This document shows, in pieces, positions 26,593 to 38,859 of a stretch of 62,907 nucleotides of DNA. A program made the translations under genes and the position numbers. Location of the stretch: IMG/VR virus record IMGVR_UViG_3300035670_009930, positions 1 through 62,907 of that record, one strand, 5' to 3'. How positions within the stretch are numbered: position 1 is the first letter of the stretch; each line of letters opens with the position of its first letter. This DNA comes from a virus. The notes beneath the pieces are model-generated. The model had not been told where the DNA came from. It saw only the letters and a program-made list of their open reading frames with translations, and did no database searches.

Positions 26593-27723
26593 TTAACATA
26601 TTTTCGATTTTATTATTAATTTTAATTTTGTTAAATCTTTTAAAAAATCAGTTATTTGATTATCATTATAAAAATAATTATTTTTTAAATAATTTGAAAT
26701 AATTTCATTATCATTTATTTTTGTTGATTTAATTTCATATAATGATTCAAAATAATAATTTATCACTTTATTCACTAAATCAGTTAAATTTATGGTATTA
26801 TTTATTTTCAACGTATTTACTAATAAATCAGAACTAAATAATATTTCGTTTTTAATTAAGTCTATATTTTCTACTGATAAATATTCTAAATTTAAATTAT
26901 CCATCAAATTAATTAAAATTAAACATGATAAAACATCCAATTTTTTTGCTAAGTCAATTTCTTGATTTTCATATATTTGTATTATAAAAGCTTTTTGTAA
27001 AAATTTCATATTTTTCGTCATTAAATAGTCAGTATTCATAGTAGAGATTAATTCATTTAGTAATGATTGATTATAATTTACATTTATTTTATTATATATA
27101 TTTTCATTTAATTCATCTTTCAATTTAGAATCTGATAAATCTAAATTTGTATCGTATAAAACTATACTTAATAAATTATCTTCAATAAATGAATCTAAGT
27201 CTTTTTCTGGTAAAGTATCATTTAAAATCAAAGAATTTATTTGCGATTGATTTTTACAATTACTAATTTTAATTAAATTATATAATGCTAATTTTCTTAA
27301 ATATTTTTTTGGTTTTAATTTTTGTTGTTGTACAAAAAATGACAAAAATTCAGGTTTTGAATTTGAAGGAAAAGTTAATTTTATAAAACCAGCATCATTT
27401 GCTACATTTTTATAACCAATTTCTTCTGAATTGCTTTCATCTTTAGATGATGATTCATTTTCTTCTCGTGAATTAGTTATGATTATTAAAAGAAATATTA
27501 AACTAAAAAAACCTACAATATATGTCTTCCAACTATTGTTTTTTGGAAAAAAATCTTTATATTTTACTTGAAATATAATTAAAATTAATGAAAGTGTAAA
27601 AAGCAAAATGAAACTATATAAAAATTTTGGAAAACAAATAATTAAAATAATCATGAAAAGTAAAATAAAAAATAAATTTATTTTATCTTGAAAATTATAA
27701 TTATTAATTTGTTCTAAAAACAT
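26593..27723 (-). CDS. Hypothetical membrane protein
   Basis: A 376-residue protein, not recognised. Residues about 14-85 contain two or three hydrophobic helices (LFFILLFMIILIICFPKFLY and onward). They are followed by a polar, probably helical domain rich in Asn, Leu and Ile with no visible motif. The acidic SSSKDESNSEE stretch at about 90-101 probably marks the exit from the membrane. It is followed on the same strand by the start of the region holding the giant collagen-like gene. Confidence 0.55.
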   Translation of the reverse strand: MFLEQINNYNFQDKINLFFILLFMIILIICFPKFLYSFILLFTLSLILIIFQVKYKDFFPKNNSWKTYIVGFFSLIFLLIIITNSREENESSSKDESNSEEIGYKNVANDAGFIKLTFPSNSKPEFLSFFVQQQKLKPKKYLRKLALYNLIKISNCKNQSQINSLILNDTLPEKDLDSFIEDNLLSIVLYDTNLDLSDSKLKDELNENIYNKINVNYNQSLLNELISTMNTDYLMTKNMKFLQKAFIIQIYENQEIDLAKKLDVLSCLILINLMDNLNLEYLSVENIDLIKNEILFSSDLLVNTLKINNTINLTDLVNKVINYYFESLYEIKSTKINDNEIISNYLKNNYFYNDNQITDFLKDLTKLKLIIKSKIC

Positions 27724-27763
27724 TTTTAAAATATATATTATTTATACTATTGTTACAAAAAAA

Positions 27764-30700
27764 TTAAAAATTATAATTTTGTAAAGTTTTATATTTATTA
27801 TATCTATTATTATTATTATTATTATTTTTAACAATTTCTATAAAAGTTTCAGTAGTTTTAGTTTTTTTTCTATCGTCTTTTTTAAATTTTTCAATAAAAC
27901 TCGTTGTTGTTCTCACTGGAAATGATATAATTGAGTAAGTTTTGGTAAAATCGGTTGGTAATGAAGTAATTAAGTTAAATGGATAAGAAGATTCTGTCAT
28001 AATTGTATATTGTTTTGACATGATATTTCTTTTATCATAAAAGTTTTGTAAAGATTGTGGATTAATTAATGAAGTTATAAAACCTAATGAATGAAAATTC
28101 ATAAAAGAATATGAATCTATTGTTTTTCTTAGACTATTTCGAGCAGGAATTTGTGTAGTTTCCATATCAGTAAAAGTAGCTGTAATATTTGGATATTTAA
28201 AATAATTTCTTTGACTTTTCACAAAGGATGATAATACATTATCACCTGTATGATATTTTGTTGTACAATTTGAACTATCCAGATAAAAAATTTCACTTGA
28301 AGTACTTAAATTTAATGAATTATTGGAAACTGAATATTTTCTATCATTTGAAGAATTCATCCTCCACTTACAAATCAAATTTTGGTCGCTATGATATGCT
28401 ATCAAAGTATAATCATCAAAAACTAAAATTTCATTAAATCCTTTTTTAGTAATAGTAGGTAATGACGCTGAATAAGATGTTTTACATTGAAATTCTTCTA
28501 AAACAAACTCATTTTTTAATGGATTGAATCTATTTCCACCAAATGTATTTGTTGTATATATTCCATCAACAATAGTCCTATAATTTACATCTGTTGATAC
28601 AATTGATGATTGATTTGCTCTAAAACTTGGTACTTTAATTCTTTTAATAATATTATTAGATGCAACTAATAAACTTTCACTTTCTTTATGATAAATTATT
28701 TTATTAATATATAAATTGTCTATGTCTACATTTGATATTGAATTATCAGATGAATTATAATCGCCAAATACTTGAAATTGAGATATATTACCTGTTTCAT
28801 TTAATTGTTCATTTAAAAATAAAACTCTCCCATTCGTTGTTCCAACGACAATTAAAGTATTTAATCTTCTACCATCTGATGAAAAATAGTCTAATTCAAT
28901 TAAACAAACAGCACTTACTATCATACTATTAATTGTATCTATTGTAGTTGAATTTTTATAAAAAAATATGTTTTTTGCACTAGTTGTATCTAAGTAACTT
29001 TCAGCAAACCATGTATATGTGTAAATTGATTTAGTTTCACCTGTACTAGTAGTATAATTCCAAATTATATAAACATATCTTGTTGCTCTATTATCAATTT
29101 CATATGAAGATGTAGATATTAAATCAGTTTTATTTGCTATATTATTTCCATCAGGTTTTAGTCGCCTTGATGTAGGAAGAAAAAAAAGTTGTGTATTTGA
29201 TGTAATTTTAGCATCAGATAATGGTGTTGATGTTGTATTTAAATTTGTAATTGCAAAAGAAGCCAAAAGTGGAAATTCAAAATAAGTCGAAGAATTTTTC
29301 GCTATAGGTGTATTAAATTTCCTTAAAGGATTTTCACAAATAATTAAATCTTGATTTTCATTATATACTAATAAATATTTTTCAGTATCTGGAAATTTAT
29401 CGATATACAATATATTTTTAAAATCAAAATAATTTAATGGATCAGTAGATTGTCTTTTACTTGCTGTCACACATTTATCTACTAAAAAAGTTCTTGTAAA
29501 CTTATTTTGTTTATCATCTACTGATGCTGTTGTTGAATCTTGAAAATCTGATGATAAAGAAGGCATAAGTTGTGAATTTGAAAAAAAATTATTATAAACT
29601 CTTGAAGCAATAATAAAATTATTTGTAAAAGTTATAAATTGTAAATGATTTTCTGGATAATTTGTATCGGGGGCATCATCACCTGTTTTTGCACCAACTA
29701 ACATTTTTTTTTCAAATTGCCATGTATTTTTATCTGATCTTTTATTTTCTGTAGGTGGCATATAATGTAAAGCATAACAATCTGTAAATATGTTACTAGA
29801 AGAACTTATAGCTGTCCATGTTATACCATCAGGTGACAATGCAACAGAACTGGGTGATATATAAATTTTAGAAGTTCCAACTGCAATCCAAGATGTGTTG
29901 AAATATACGATATTGCGAACTCTTGTAAAAATAGCTGTTCCACCTCTACCAGTCCAACTCGACGAAGTTACATTTTTAGGTGATGTTGCAAGAACATGAT
30001 ATGAACCTTCACCTCCGATAACCCAAGCAACTTCTGATGTTGAAGTTGTTTCTTTATAAGCAATTGTATATACAGTTGAAGAAATTAAATTACCACTATT
30101 TGTCCAATTTGCACCTCCATCAGTAGAAAATATAAGAGTAATAGTAGGTGACAACAAGAAGTTCTGACCACCAGCTACAAAATAATTATTACCAAATGTT
30201 ACAGCGTGAGTATAACTTAAACTTATTCCACTTTTCCCAACCCAATTCTTTCCACCAGATGAAGTAGCTAAGGCAAAATTACCATAACCTCCAGCTACCC
30301 AATTTCTTACAAAATTATTTAAACTACTACTAAAATAGTTTCCATAACATACAGTATAACATGAAGTAAATATAGTATTTGTTATACCTGTCCAATTTAT
30401 TCCATCTGAAGAATATGCTAAAGTATTAGTACCTTGACCACCAGCAACCCATAAATTATTTGCATATTCAAGAGTCCACCCTCTTGTTGAAAAAATTGTA
30501 TTACCTAATCCTGTCCAAGTTATTCCATTAGTTGAATAAGCAATAGTATGAGCTGGTGATATAGATTCTCCAACAGCAACCCATTTATTTCCACCATACT
30601 TAACAAAATTTGCTCTAACAGTAAAAATCGTAGTTCCTAAACCATACCAACTTGAACCACTATCAGGTGAATATGCTAACGTATGCCTAACACTGTTTGT

Positions 30701-33700
30701 TGTTGATCCAACACTTAACAAAAAATTATTATTATTATTTATATTTTCAGTTTTTATTGTATTTGTACTTGTAACAGTAACAAAAGTAGATAAAGTAGAT
30801 GTAGCTGGTACAGCAGAAAAATAAGGTCTAAAAAAATTCAAAATGTATTTTTTTTTACTTTCTTGATTAGTTGATGAATTCGTACTACCATCATAATTCA
30901 AATCGGAACTTTTTGCATTAAATAAACTTATCCATTTATTATCTTGTACTCCTGTTTCTTCTGCTTTAGAAGTTAAGCAAAAAAATAATCCACTTTCAGA
31001 ATCCGTTTCCGAAATATTTGCAGTTTTATTAGATGAAAAAGATTTGATAATAAAATTAGAATTTCCAGGAGAATTTATAACAATTCTGGTTTGATAATCA
31101 AAAGAATCTGGAATAAAACTTGGTGATGTTACATCTAAATATTCATATTTCTCAGTCGATAAATTTTTTGCTACAATAAATTTTGGATTATCTGCACATC
31201 TCAAATAAAATGACGTCGTATCATAATAAAAAGGTTGTGCATCGATAGTTCCATCTACATTATATAATGATATTCCTGTGAATAAACTAGTACCATAATA
31301 TGCTGAATTTATTGTTGTTGAAGAAATATTGACATCTTTACTATCTCTTTTTCTTACATAATAAACGGTCCCAGATGAACCTGTAGCTCCAGAACCACTA
31401 TTATCTTGAGAAGTAATAAAAAAACTTTCTATCGGTTTTTCTGGTTTTAAACTAGACGACCAAGATGAATTTGCAACATAATTTGACCATACATAGAATT
31501 TATCATTCGACGAAATATCTGACTCATTTAAAGCATCAGAAACGTAATCTTCTCTTTCTATTGAAGTAAGAGGATCTACTGATATAAATTTTATCGTTAA
31601 ACCTGTTAAATTATTAGGATTGTAATTCAAATTACTTGTTGAAGTTGTTAAATTTGGATTTATAATTATTCTTCCTATGAACATTTCTCTACCAAATACA
31701 ACTCTAATAGCATCATTTCCATTTATGGTGGTAACATTGTAAATATTATCATCATTCAATGTTGTAATTTGATTTGCAGATGTCTGTCCAGTTAATTTAT
31801 CATAAAGATAAAACTTTGAATTATTTGAAATTAACTTATCGTCATTATCGAAAATTTTTATTTCATTAATATTAAAATTTAATGCATTTACATTTTCTAT
31901 ATGAATAATTTTTGTACTTCTAGATTGGGAAACTTTTCGATCTATATACATCGTCCAATATCCCCAATTATATGCATCTTTAGCTGATCTAATTAGTGTT
32001 TCCCCTGTATTTGGGTTTAAGGCTGTTTGAGTTGGAATAACTGTATCGCTTGTAAAAGTTAAAGTATTATTAGTTGTTACTTTATCAAAAGTTATAGTTA
32101 AATTTGTTGTTAAAATTACAAATGTTGGAGTTGTAGAAAATGAAATCAACATATTAGGATTAATTTCTATCATATCCTCTAATTGTAATGATGAATAAGA
32201 AACTTTTTCATAAATAACCTGTCCTGCGTCTTTTGGTTGATAATATAAAATATATTGTATAGGATTAATTATTGCAGGTAAATTAAATGGTAGATATAGA
32301 AAGTTTATACGATCGAAAATAATACCACCACTACCAGTAGGACCATATGGACCAGTAGGTCCTGTAAAACCAGTAGGTCCAATACCACCGGTTACACCTG
32401 TAGGACCAGTAGGTCCGATACTACCAGTTACACCTGTAGGTCCAGTAGGTCCGATACCACCCGTTGCACCTGTAGGACCAGAAGGTCCAATACTACCAGT
32501 AACACCTGTAGGACCAATACTACCAGTAACACCTGTAGGTCCGATACTACCAGTAACACCTGTAGGACCAGTAGGTCCGATACTACCAGTAACACCTGTA
32601 GATCCAGTAGGTCCAATACCACCAGTAACACCTGTAGGTCCGATACTACCAGTAACACCTGTAGGACCAGTAGGACCGATACTACCAGTAACACCTGTAG
32701 GACCAGTAGGTCCGATACTACCAGTAACACCTGTAGGTCCAGTAGGACCGATACTACCAGTAACACCTGTAGGACCAGTAGGTCCGATACCACCAGTAAC
32801 ACCTGTAGGTCCAGTAGGACCGATACTACCAGTAACACCTGTAGGACCAGTAGGACCGATACTACCAGTAACACCTGTAGGTCCAGTAGGTCCGATACCA
32901 CCAGTAACACCTGTAGGACCAGTAGGTCCAATACCACCAGTAACACCTGTAGGACCAGTAGGTCCAATACCACCAGTAACACCTGTAGGTCCAGTAGGTC
33001 CGATACCACCAGTAACACCTGTAGGACCAGTAGGTCCAATACCACCAGTAACACCTGTAGGTCCAGTAGGTCCGATACCACCAGTAACACCTGTAGGACC
33101 AGTAGGTCCTCTTAAAGAATCAAATTCAATCCAATTACCAAAACTATCTCTTCTCCATGTTTGTCCTGTTGTAATATTCAAATAAACATCATTTGTTTCC
33201 GTTTCTGGTAAATCAACAAAATTTATTATTGGATTTAGAGTACCAGTAAATACTGCTGGACCTCTTAAATTTCCTATATTTTCCCAATTTCCTTCGTAAG
33301 ATTTTTTATAAATATTTGTTGAATTTAAATCAACTAATACATCATCAACTATATATTGTAAATTTTTATCTATTTCATAATTTTGAGTAAAATAAATACT
33401 AGGTGATTTTGGTAATGTAATAAATCCAATTTGTTGCCATTGTAATTGATCGATTTTTTTAAAAATATTACCATTTGTTTGTAAATATGTATCTCCATTA
33501 TTTCCAATAATCATCGATGGTATTTCTTCACCCGAAAGAAAAGATGTTCCATTTTTTCCATTCTCACCTGTAGGACCAGTATCTCCTTTAGGACCTAATA
33601 ATGAACCTAATTGTACCCATTCATTTTCATTTTTTTTATAAATTTTCCCAGTAATTAAATTTAAGTAAGTATCATTTAGTTTTCCTATAGTAATTAATGG

Positions 33701-33946
33701 ATCATTTATACCTGAAAGAAATGAATATCCATCTTCACCTTTTTCACCTTTTTCACCTTTTTCACCTTGTAGTCCTGTAAAACCAATCGGACCTTGCGGT
33801 CCTGTTACACCTTGTGGGCCTATAGGACAATTATTTGGACAATTAATTTCAGAAGTTTGTTTAAACATAACTGAATACATACTTAAACCAATACTAACAC
33901 ATGCGATTAAGCTAAAAATAATTATTAGAATTTTTGAATTTTCCAT
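27764..33946 (-). CDS. Giant collagen-like protein with BNR-type repeats
   Basis: A 2060-residue protein. A hydrophobic helix at about 5-26 forms a signal anchor. Collagen-like Gly-X-Y stretches follow ([16 protein letters not shown]), separated by three copies of a module that reads [19 protein letters not shown] or similar. From about 280 to 540 comes a long, regular [12 protein letters not shown] repeat. The remaining 1500 residues include at least six Asp-box or BNR-type beta-propeller blades ([27 protein letters not shown]) at about 1090-1400. The end is basic with an Asn run. Collagen-like proteins decorate Mimivirus fibres; Thr-rich repeats here could be O-glycosylated. It probably forms a long surface fibre with a sugar-binding or adhesive head. 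Confidence 0.87.
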   Translation of the reverse strand: MENSKILIIIFSLIACVSIGLSMYSVMFKQTSEINCPNNCPIGPQGVTGPQGPIGFTGLQGEKGEKGEKGEDGYSFLSGINDPLITIGKLNDTYLNLITGKIYKKNENEWVQLGSLLGPKGDTGPTGENGKNGTSFLSGEEIPSMIIGNNGDTYLQTNGNIFKKIDQLQWQQIGFITLPKSPSIYFTQNYEIDKNLQYIVDDVLVDLNSTNIYKKSYEGNWENIGNLRGPAVFTGTLNPIINFVDLPETETNDVYLNITTGQTWRRDSFGNWIEFDSLRGPTGPTGVTGGIGPTGPTGVTGGIGPTGPTGVTGGIGPTGPTGVTGGIGPTGPTGVTGGIGPTGPTGVTGGIGPTGPTGVTGSIGPTGPTGVTGSIGPTGPTGVTGGIGPTGPTGVTGSIGPTGPTGVTGSIGPTGPTGVTGSIGPTGPTGVTGSIGPTGVTGGIGPTGSTGVTGSIGPTGPTGVTGSIGPTGVTGSIGPTGVTGSIGPSGPTGATGGIGPTGPTGVTGSIGPTGPTGVTGGIGPTGFTGPTGPYGPTGSGGIIFDRINFLYLPFNLPAIINPIQYILYYQPKDAGQVIYEKVSYSSLQLEDMIEINPNMLISFSTTPTFVILTTNLTITFDKVTTNNTLTFTSDTVIPTQTALNPNTGETLIRSAKDAYNWGYWTMYIDRKVSQSRSTKIIHIENVNALNFNINEIKIFDNDDKLISNNSKFYLYDKLTGQTSANQITTLNDDNIYNVTTINGNDAIRVVFGREMFIGRIIINPNLTTSTSNLNYNPNNLTGLTIKFISVDPLTSIEREDYVSDALNESDISSNDKFYVWSNYVANSSWSSSLKPEKPIESFFITSQDNSGSGATGSSGTVYYVRKRDSKDVNISSTTINSAYYGTSLFTGISLYNVDGTIDAQPFYYDTTSFYLRCADNPKFIVAKNLSTEKYEYLDVTSPSFIPDSFDYQTRIVINSPGNSNFIIKSFSSNKTANISETDSESGLFFCLTSKAEETGVQDNKWISLFNAKSSDLNYDGSTNSSTNQESKKKYILNFFRPYFSAVPATSTLSTFVTVTSTNTIKTENINNNNNFLLSVGSTTNSVRHTLAYSPDSGSSWYGLGTTIFTVRANFVKYGGNKWVAVGESISPAHTIAYSTNGITWTGLGNTIFSTRGWTLEYANNLWVAGGQGTNTLAYSSDGINWTGITNTIFTSCYTVCYGNYFSSSLNNFVRNWVAGGYGNFALATSSGGKNWVGKSGISLSYTHAVTFGNNYFVAGGQNFLLSPTITLIFSTDGGANWTNSGNLISSTVYTIAYKETTSTSEVAWVIGGEGSYHVLATSPKNVTSSSWTGRGGTAIFTRVRNIVYFNTSWIAVGTSKIYISPSSVALSPDGITWTAISSSSNIFTDCYALHYMPPTENKRSDKNTWQFEKKMLVGAKTGDDAPDTNYPENHLQFITFTNNFIIASRVYNNFFSNSQLMPSLSSDFQDSTTASVDDKQNKFTRTFLVDKCVTASKRQSTDPLNYFDFKNILYIDKFPDTEKYLLVYNENQDLIICENPLRKFNTPIAKNSSTYFEFPLLASFAITNLNTTSTPLSDAKITSNTQLFFLPTSRRLKPDGNNIANKTDLISTSSYEIDNRATRYVYIIWNYTTSTGETKSIYTYTWFAESYLDTTSAKNIFFYKNSTTIDTINSMIVSAVCLIELDYFSSDGRRLNTLIVVGTTNGRVLFLNEQLNETGNISQFQVFGDYNSSDNSISNVDIDNLYINKIIYHKESESLLVASNNIIKRIKVPSFRANQSSIVSTDVNYRTIVDGIYTTNTFGGNRFNPLKNEFVLEEFQCKTSYSASLPTITKKGFNEILVFDDYTLIAYHSDQNLICKWRMNSSNDRKYSVSNNSLNLSTSSEIFYLDSSNCTTKYHTGDNVLSSFVKSQRNYFKYPNITATFTDMETTQIPARNSLRKTIDSYSFMNFHSLGFITSLINPQSLQNFYDKRNIMSKQYTIMTESSYPFNLITSLPTDFTKTYSIISFPVRTTTSFIEKFKKDDRKKTKTTETFIEIVKNNNNNNNRYNKYKTLQNYNF
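32328..33111 (-). repeat. 36-nt tandem repeat coding for [10 protein letters not shown](G/S)I
   Basis: About twenty copies of a 36-nt unit in frame with the collagen-like gene. Copies differ in GGI versus GSI and in some places the unit is shortened by one GPT triplet. The long open frame on another reading frame of the same stretch is only a shadow of the repeat. Confidence 0.93.
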
Positions 33947-33984
33947 TTTAATTTTTAATTATTTAATTTATTTAAAACATTATA

Positions 33985-33992
33985 AAAATTGA
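33985..33992 (+). promoter_or_regulatory. Early-promoter octamer AAAATTGA upstream of the Rad50-like gene
   Basis: Exact match, 40 nt before the ATG at 34033. Confidence 0.75.
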
Positions 33993-34032
33993 TTTTTTTT
34001 ATAATTTTCAAAATATTTTGAAGAAAAAAATA

Positions 34033-36516
34033 ATGAAAATTTATTTAAAAAATTTTCGTGTATATGAAGATAAAACCTTTGAATTTGATGAAAAAGGTTT
34101 TTTTCTTATTTCTGCACCATCTGGTTATGGTAAAAGTACTATTTTACTAGGAATAAATTATGCTTTATACGGTGTTGGAAAAAATATAGTAAAACGACAA
34201 AAACCTGGTTGTGAAGTTCATTTTTATTTTGAAGATATGAAAATTATTCGAACGAGCAAACCAAAAAGATTAATTGTTAATGATATTTATGAAGATGATG
34301 TTGCACAGAATGTAATTAATGAAAAATTTGGTGATTGCTTTAATGTAACTGGATATATAGCACAAAATGCTTTGAATTCTTTTATAATTATGTCGCCAAT
34401 TGAAAAATTACAATTTTTAGAAATGTTTGCTTTTAAAGATATTAATTTAATAAAAATAAAAAATGATCTTAAAATTTTAGAGAAACAAAAGTATGATTGT
34501 TATAATAAGGTAAAATCAGAATTAAATATTATTACGAATATATTAGAAACATCCTTGGTTGAACCAAAAAAAGTAAGTTTCCCTTTTAAAAAAAGTCAAG
34601 AAGGTCAAATTGATGAAATTTATAATAATGCAACATCAAGGATTGATAAATACTTAGAGACTTTAAAAAATTTAGAAACAGTAATACAAAAAAATATTTT
34701 AAAAAAGAATGATTTGAAAATTTTAGAAACAAATTTAAGTAATAAAGATGATAATATTGATAATTTAATTGATCAATTGAATAATTTATCTATTGATAAT
34801 GAAGATAATGAAAATTTAGAACAAAATTATAATGATTTACTAAATTATCGTAAGAAATTAAAAATTCAAAGAGAGAAAAAAAAATTGGAAGAGCAACTTT
34901 TAAGTCAAAAAAATCAAATGAATGAAATGAAAAAAAAAGAAGATGATGAGATAAATCAAGAAAAAATTAAAATTAAGAATGAATTATGGGTTGAATATGA
35001 TAAGGATGATGTTGAAGAGAATATAAAAGATTTAAAAAATAGTTTGAATGATATGAAACAATTAAATTTTTTAAAAAAGAAATTAAAAAATTTGGAAGAT
35101 GATATAGAAAATAAAATTACGATTACAGAATTAAATGAACAAATTCATTCTGTAGAAGAAGAAATTGAGAAAATCAAAAGAAAATTAGATATAATTGAAA
35201 AATTAAAAGAAAGTTATACATGTCCATCTTGTCATACTTTATTAAATTTGAATGAAAATAATCAATTAATTCTTTTAAAAAATGATATTGTGGACAATAA
35301 ATTACAAAAAGAAAATGAAAGTGAGTTAAAAAAACAATTATTAAATCTTAATCAAGAGAAAAAGAATTTATTAATTGAAATTAGTGAGAAAACTCAAAAA
35401 CAAAAACAAATATCATCTTTAACAAATCAAATAAAAGAAATTGAAGACAGTTATGAAGAGATTTTGTCAGAAGCTGAAATACAAGAAGCTTTGAATGATA
35501 TGAATAAATATTTTTTAACACAAATTGGTTTAGAGGAAAAATTAAAAAAATTAAACTCTAAAAAAAATAATTATTCAAGTTCTCTAAAATATTTTGATGA
35601 TCAGATACAAGAACTAGAAGAACGATTAGAAGAATATTTAAATGAAGAAACAGAATTATCTGAATGTGAAAATTTTGATGAATTTTATAAAAATGAAGAT
35701 GATTTGAATAAAAAAATTAGTGAATATGAACGAATTCTTGAGAAATATAAACATCAAAAGGAGAATAAGAAAAAATTATTATTAGAAAAAAAGCGTCAAG
35801 AAGATCAACGAAAAAGTTTTATGAGAGATTTCATTGAAAAATATGATGATATTGAAGATATTGATGTTGTTGAAAAAAGAATTCAAGAAAAACAAGAAGA
35901 AAAAACAGAATTTGAAACAAAATTAAATAAAATGAAAAAAACTAAAGAAGATATTGAAAATTATAAAAATTATTTATTAGAAAAGAAAAAATATGATGAT
36001 ATTTTAGAAAAGAAAAATAACTTAGAAAAACAAGAAAAAATTGAGAATGATGAATATTTATCAGTTTTAAAGTTTAAGGAAAAAATCTTAGAAACTGAAA
36101 GTATTGCATTGATAAATATTATTAATACGATTAATGTACATGCTCAGTTCTTTTTAGAGAAATTTTTTCCTGAAAACTCGTTGATTGTTACTTTAACAAC
36201 ATTTAAGGAAGTTAAAAAGAATAGTAAGCCACAAATTAATTTAGATGTTATCTATGATGGAGAAGAAGCTGATATTGCATCTTTAAGTGGTGGTGAATTA
36301 GCAAGGGTTATTTTAGCTTTTACATTAAGTTTAAATGAAATCTTTCAAACACCATTATTATTATTGGATGAAAGTACAAGTAGTTTAGAACAAGAAACGA
36401 CAACAATTGTTTTTGATACAATAAAAGAACATTTTGAAAATAAAATTGTTTTATGTGTAGCTCATCAAGTTACTGAAGGGGTATTTGATGAAGTCGTGAG
36501 ATTAAATAATAATTAA
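34033..36516 (+). CDS. Rad50/SbcC-like SMC-type ATPase
   Basis: An 827-residue protein. I start at the ATG at 34033 (MKIYLKNFRVYEDKTFEF), because the open frame further upstream begins with TTG. Walker A is APSGYGKST at 28-36, a long coiled coil spans about 150-690 and is broken by the zinc-hook motif CPSCH at 397-401, and the C-terminal lobe has the ABC signature LSGGELARV (about 749-757), Walker B LLLLDEST and the switch histidine VAHQ. This is the Rad50/SbcC layout in a short form. Such proteins work with an Mre11/SbcD nuclease in double-strand break repair; no nuclease partner is seen in this window. An early promoter octamer lies upstream. Confidence 0.9.
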   Translation: MKIYLKNFRVYEDKTFEFDEKGFFLISAPSGYGKSTILLGINYALYGVGKNIVKRQKPGCEVHFYFEDMKIIRTSKPKRLIVNDIYEDDVAQNVINEKFGDCFNVTGYIAQNALNSFIIMSPIEKLQFLEMFAFKDINLIKIKNDLKILEKQKYDCYNKVKSELNIITNILETSLVEPKKVSFPFKKSQEGQIDEIYNNATSRIDKYLETLKNLETVIQKNILKKNDLKILETNLSNKDDNIDNLIDQLNNLSIDNEDNENLEQNYNDLLNYRKKLKIQREKKKLEEQLLSQKNQMNEMKKKEDDEINQEKIKIKNELWVEYDKDDVEENIKDLKNSLNDMKQLNFLKKKLKNLEDDIENKITITELNEQIHSVEEEIEKIKRKLDIIEKLKESYTCPSCHTLLNLNENNQLILLKNDIVDNKLQKENESELKKQLLNLNQEKKNLLIEISEKTQKQKQISSLTNQIKEIEDSYEEILSEAEIQEALNDMNKYFLTQIGLEEKLKKLNSKKNNYSSSLKYFDDQIQELEERLEEYLNEETELSECENFDEFYKNEDDLNKKISEYERILEKYKHQKENKKKLLLEKKRQEDQRKSFMRDFIEKYDDIEDIDVVEKRIQEKQEEKTEFETKLNKMKKTKEDIENYKNYLLEKKKYDDILEKKNNLEKQEKIENDEYLSVLKFKEKILETESIALINIINTINVHAQFFLEKFFPENSLIVTLTTFKEVKKNSKPQINLDVIYDGEEADIASLSGGELARVILAFTLSLNEIFQTPLLLLDESTSSLEQETTTIVFDTIKEHFENKIVLCVAHQVTEGVFDEVVRLNNN

Positions 36517-36579
36517 AATTAAATATATAAAAAAAAGTTTTATATTTTTTTTCTAAATATAAAATTTATTATTTTTTTT

Positions 36580-37524
36580 TTAACAACCATGAATTGAATT
36601 ATGAATTGGTGGAATAGATAATTGTTGTAAATTATCAAAAGGTAAAAATTTTGCGAATATCATTACATTTCCACCAAATAATGTTGGTTGCATGTTATTA
36701 TGTGCTGATCCATTACCAGTATAATCTGTTGCAAAAGTATGTGTATGTTGTCCATCGTTTTCAACTGTGATTTCGTGTGAATGTGTGTTTGAATCGTTTA
36801 TTGTGACAGTGTGATAATGAGACCCGTCTGATGAGATAATGTGATTATGAGTTCCTGATGAAGAAGTATTAATATCACTTGGTGTATTTGAATAACCACC
36901 ACCTGCTGTTCGATAAACAAAATTATTATCTGTATCAGTTCCTGCACTTGTACCATAAATTGAAGTTCCACCACCAGTATTTTCAGCAAAATATGCATCA
37001 TTGTATGTATGTGAATGAGAACCAATTGTAGAAGTTGTCCCACCATGTTGATGGCTTCCATCAATTGTCATAGAAGATGAATGTGTATGTTGTCCATCTA
37101 AAGCAGATGATGCATTGTGGAAATGTAAACCATCATTATCTGTTGTTCCATTATGTAAATGAGCTGGTAATTCGTCTGTAGTTAATGCAACTGCTTCTGA
37201 ACCAATACTATCACCAATATTACGTATAGATAATTCATTTTCACCATCACCAATACTGCCAGCTATACGACTACGAAAATCAGGTAAATTAAAAGAAAAT
37301 TCATCTTCAGAACCAAAATTTGTTCCAATAACTTCAAATAATTCAGGATATTCATCTTTAGATAAACTTCGTCCATCACAAATTAACCAACCATTAATAT
37401 CGGAATTTCTTGCAGAATATTTATAATCACCAATTTGTAAAGCTATATGTCTCATCAAAGAATTTAAATATAAAGTATCAAAATAATTATAATTTTTTCT
37501 ATCCATTCGAAATTTTGAATTCAT
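36580..37524 (-). CDS. Phage tail-collar-domain protein with His-rich repeats
   Basis: A 314-residue protein. Residues about 27-85 match the tail-collar fold: GWLICDGRSLSKDEYPELF, then FNLPDFRSRIAGSIGDG. A Thr/Ser/Gly-rich part follows (about 110-285) with repeats of H-T-H or H-x-H in the setting DGQHTHSSS, DGSHQHGG and DGSHYHTV, as in bacteriophage short tail fibres where such histidines bind metal ions in trimers. The end resembles the usual final strand, NVMIFAKFLPF. It is probably a virion fibre or receptor-binding protein. The same domain ends the giant propeller protein at 48751-55362. Confidence 0.82.
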   Translation of the reverse strand: MNSKFRMDRKNYNYFDTLYLNSLMRHIALQIGDYKYSARNSDINGWLICDGRSLSKDEYPELFEVIGTNFGSEDEFSFNLPDFRSRIAGSIGDGENELSIRNIGDSIGSEAVALTTDELPAHLHNGTTDNDGLHFHNASSALDGQHTHSSSMTIDGSHQHGGTTSTIGSHSHTYNDAYFAENTGGGTSIYGTSAGTDTDNNFVYRTAGGGYSNTPSDINTSSSGTHNHIISSDGSHYHTVTINDSNTHSHEITVENDGQHTHTFATDYTGNGSAHNNMQPTLFGGNVMIFAKFLPFDNLQQLSIPPIHNSIHGC

Positions 37525-37576
37525 TTTTTATTTATTTTTATTAATTTATTTTTTTTATATTTATAAAAATTTTTAA

Positions 37577-38800
37577 TTAATTAAATTTAAACCAACTGTT
37601 CCAATATGTTACATCTTTTGATGATCTCATAAAAAAATTATCTTTATAAAAAACAAATTGAATTAAATAATTATGTCTATTAGAAAATACTTCATTATTG
37701 TCTGATTTTATTATGTAATAAGTTTCTACTGAACAAAGATTTTCTTCATCTTCATTATCAATTTGTAAATTTAAATCTTTTAATTTTAAAAATGTTGTAG
37801 TTATAATATCTTTATTAAAAAACTTTTTGTCTAAAATTTGTTTTTGTTTTTGATTTTTTAATAATGATTTTGAAATAACATACCAATAAGATGAAATTTT
37901 ATCATTAAAAGTTCTTACATATAAATTATCACCTGAAAAAACTGTTTGAATATGATTTGAATTAAATTTATTTGTTCGTAAAAAACAAAAACGAAAATTA
38001 TTATACGGTAGATTTAAATCTGATAATTTTTCAATTGTTTCAAACAATCCATTTTTATTAAAATTAAAATTCATTGAAGGATATAAAGATAAATTTGTTT
38101 TTTTAAAAACTTTTGTTTTACTCCAGTTTAAATTATCAACTGAAAATCTAATTCCAATATTATTATAACTTGAAATTAAAATTTGAATAATATGATTACT
38201 ATTATCTTCTTTATTTTGTTTTAAATTAAAAGTTGATATGAAAAACAAGACGTTTTTTTCTTCAATATTTTGTTTTGATATTTTATTATATGGATAAATT
38301 TGAGGTGCAATTTTTTCTTCAAATGGTGATTTTTGTATATTTGTATTTGTATCTGTAGATTGCGTATCTGTAGATTGTGTATCTGTAGATTGCGTATCTG
38401 TAGATTGCGTATCTGTAGATTGTGTATATGTAGATTGTGTATCTGTAGATTGTGTATCTGTAGATTGTGAATCTGTAGATTGTAAATTTGTAGTCTGCAT
38501 ATTTGTAGATTGCGTATCTGTAGATTGTGTATCTGTAGATTGTGAATCTGTTGATTGCGTATCAACAGATACTCGAGAAGCAAGTTTAGATGTTGAAGTT
38601 GTTTGAACAGGTTCTTGATTATTAATTTCATCTTCTGTAATTTCATTCGTTACTTCAGGTGAAATAATATTATTTTGATCAATACTAATATTTTGAATTT
38701 TCGTTGAATCTTTTATGACAAAAAAATAAATAAATACAATTAGTGTAACTGTTATTATTAAAGAACTACTAAAAATTATAATTTTTGTTTTTGTCTCCAT
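37577..38800 (-). CDS. Anchored protein with DTQST repeats
   Basis: A 407-residue protein of unknown function. Residues about 7-30 are a hydrophobic signal anchor. Residues about 75-155 are pentapeptide repeats DTQST with variants such as NMQTT and NLQST. The C-terminal 240 residues look globular and rich in Phe, Tyr and Asn. The Thr/Ser-rich stalk is a likely O-glycosylation target. The order anchor, stalk, head fits a virion surface protein, but this is inference. Confidence 0.6.
   Translation of the reverse strand: METKTKIIIFSSSLIITVTLIVFIYFFVIKDSTKIQNISIDQNNIISPEVTNEITEDEINNQEPVQTTSTSKLASRVSVDTQSTDSQSTDTQSTDTQSTNMQTTNLQSTDSQSTDTQSTDTQSTYTQSTDTQSTDTQSTDTQSTDTQSTDTNTNIQKSPFEEKIAPQIYPYNKISKQNIEEKNVLFFISTFNLKQNKEDNSNHIIQILISSYNNIGIRFSVDNLNWSKTKVFKKTNLSLYPSMNFNFNKNGLFETIEKLSDLNLPYNNFRFCFLRTNKFNSNHIQTVFSGDNLYVRTFNDKISSYWYVISKSLLKNQKQKQILDKKFFNKDIITTTFLKLKDLNLQIDNEDEENLCSVETYYIIKSDNNEVFSNRHNYLIQFVFYKDNFFMRSSKDVTYWNSWFKFN
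38341..38565 (-). repeat. 15-nt tandem repeat coding for DTQST
   Basis: About fourteen copies of a 15-nt unit (core GTATCTGTAGATTGC on the plus strand) with small changes, all in frame. Confidence 0.9.
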
Positions 38801-38859
38801 TGTTTTATTAAAAAAAAATAAATAAAATTTTAATTTAATAAAAATAAAAATAAAAAATT

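Noticed and set aside
32328-33111. CRISPR array, because of many evenly spaced repeats.
   Set aside because: The 36-nt units are contiguous, have no spacers and code for a collagen-like Gly-X-Y pattern in frame.
38341-38565. CRISPR-like or regulatory short repeat array.
   Set aside because: Units of 15 nt are contiguous and code in frame for DTQST.
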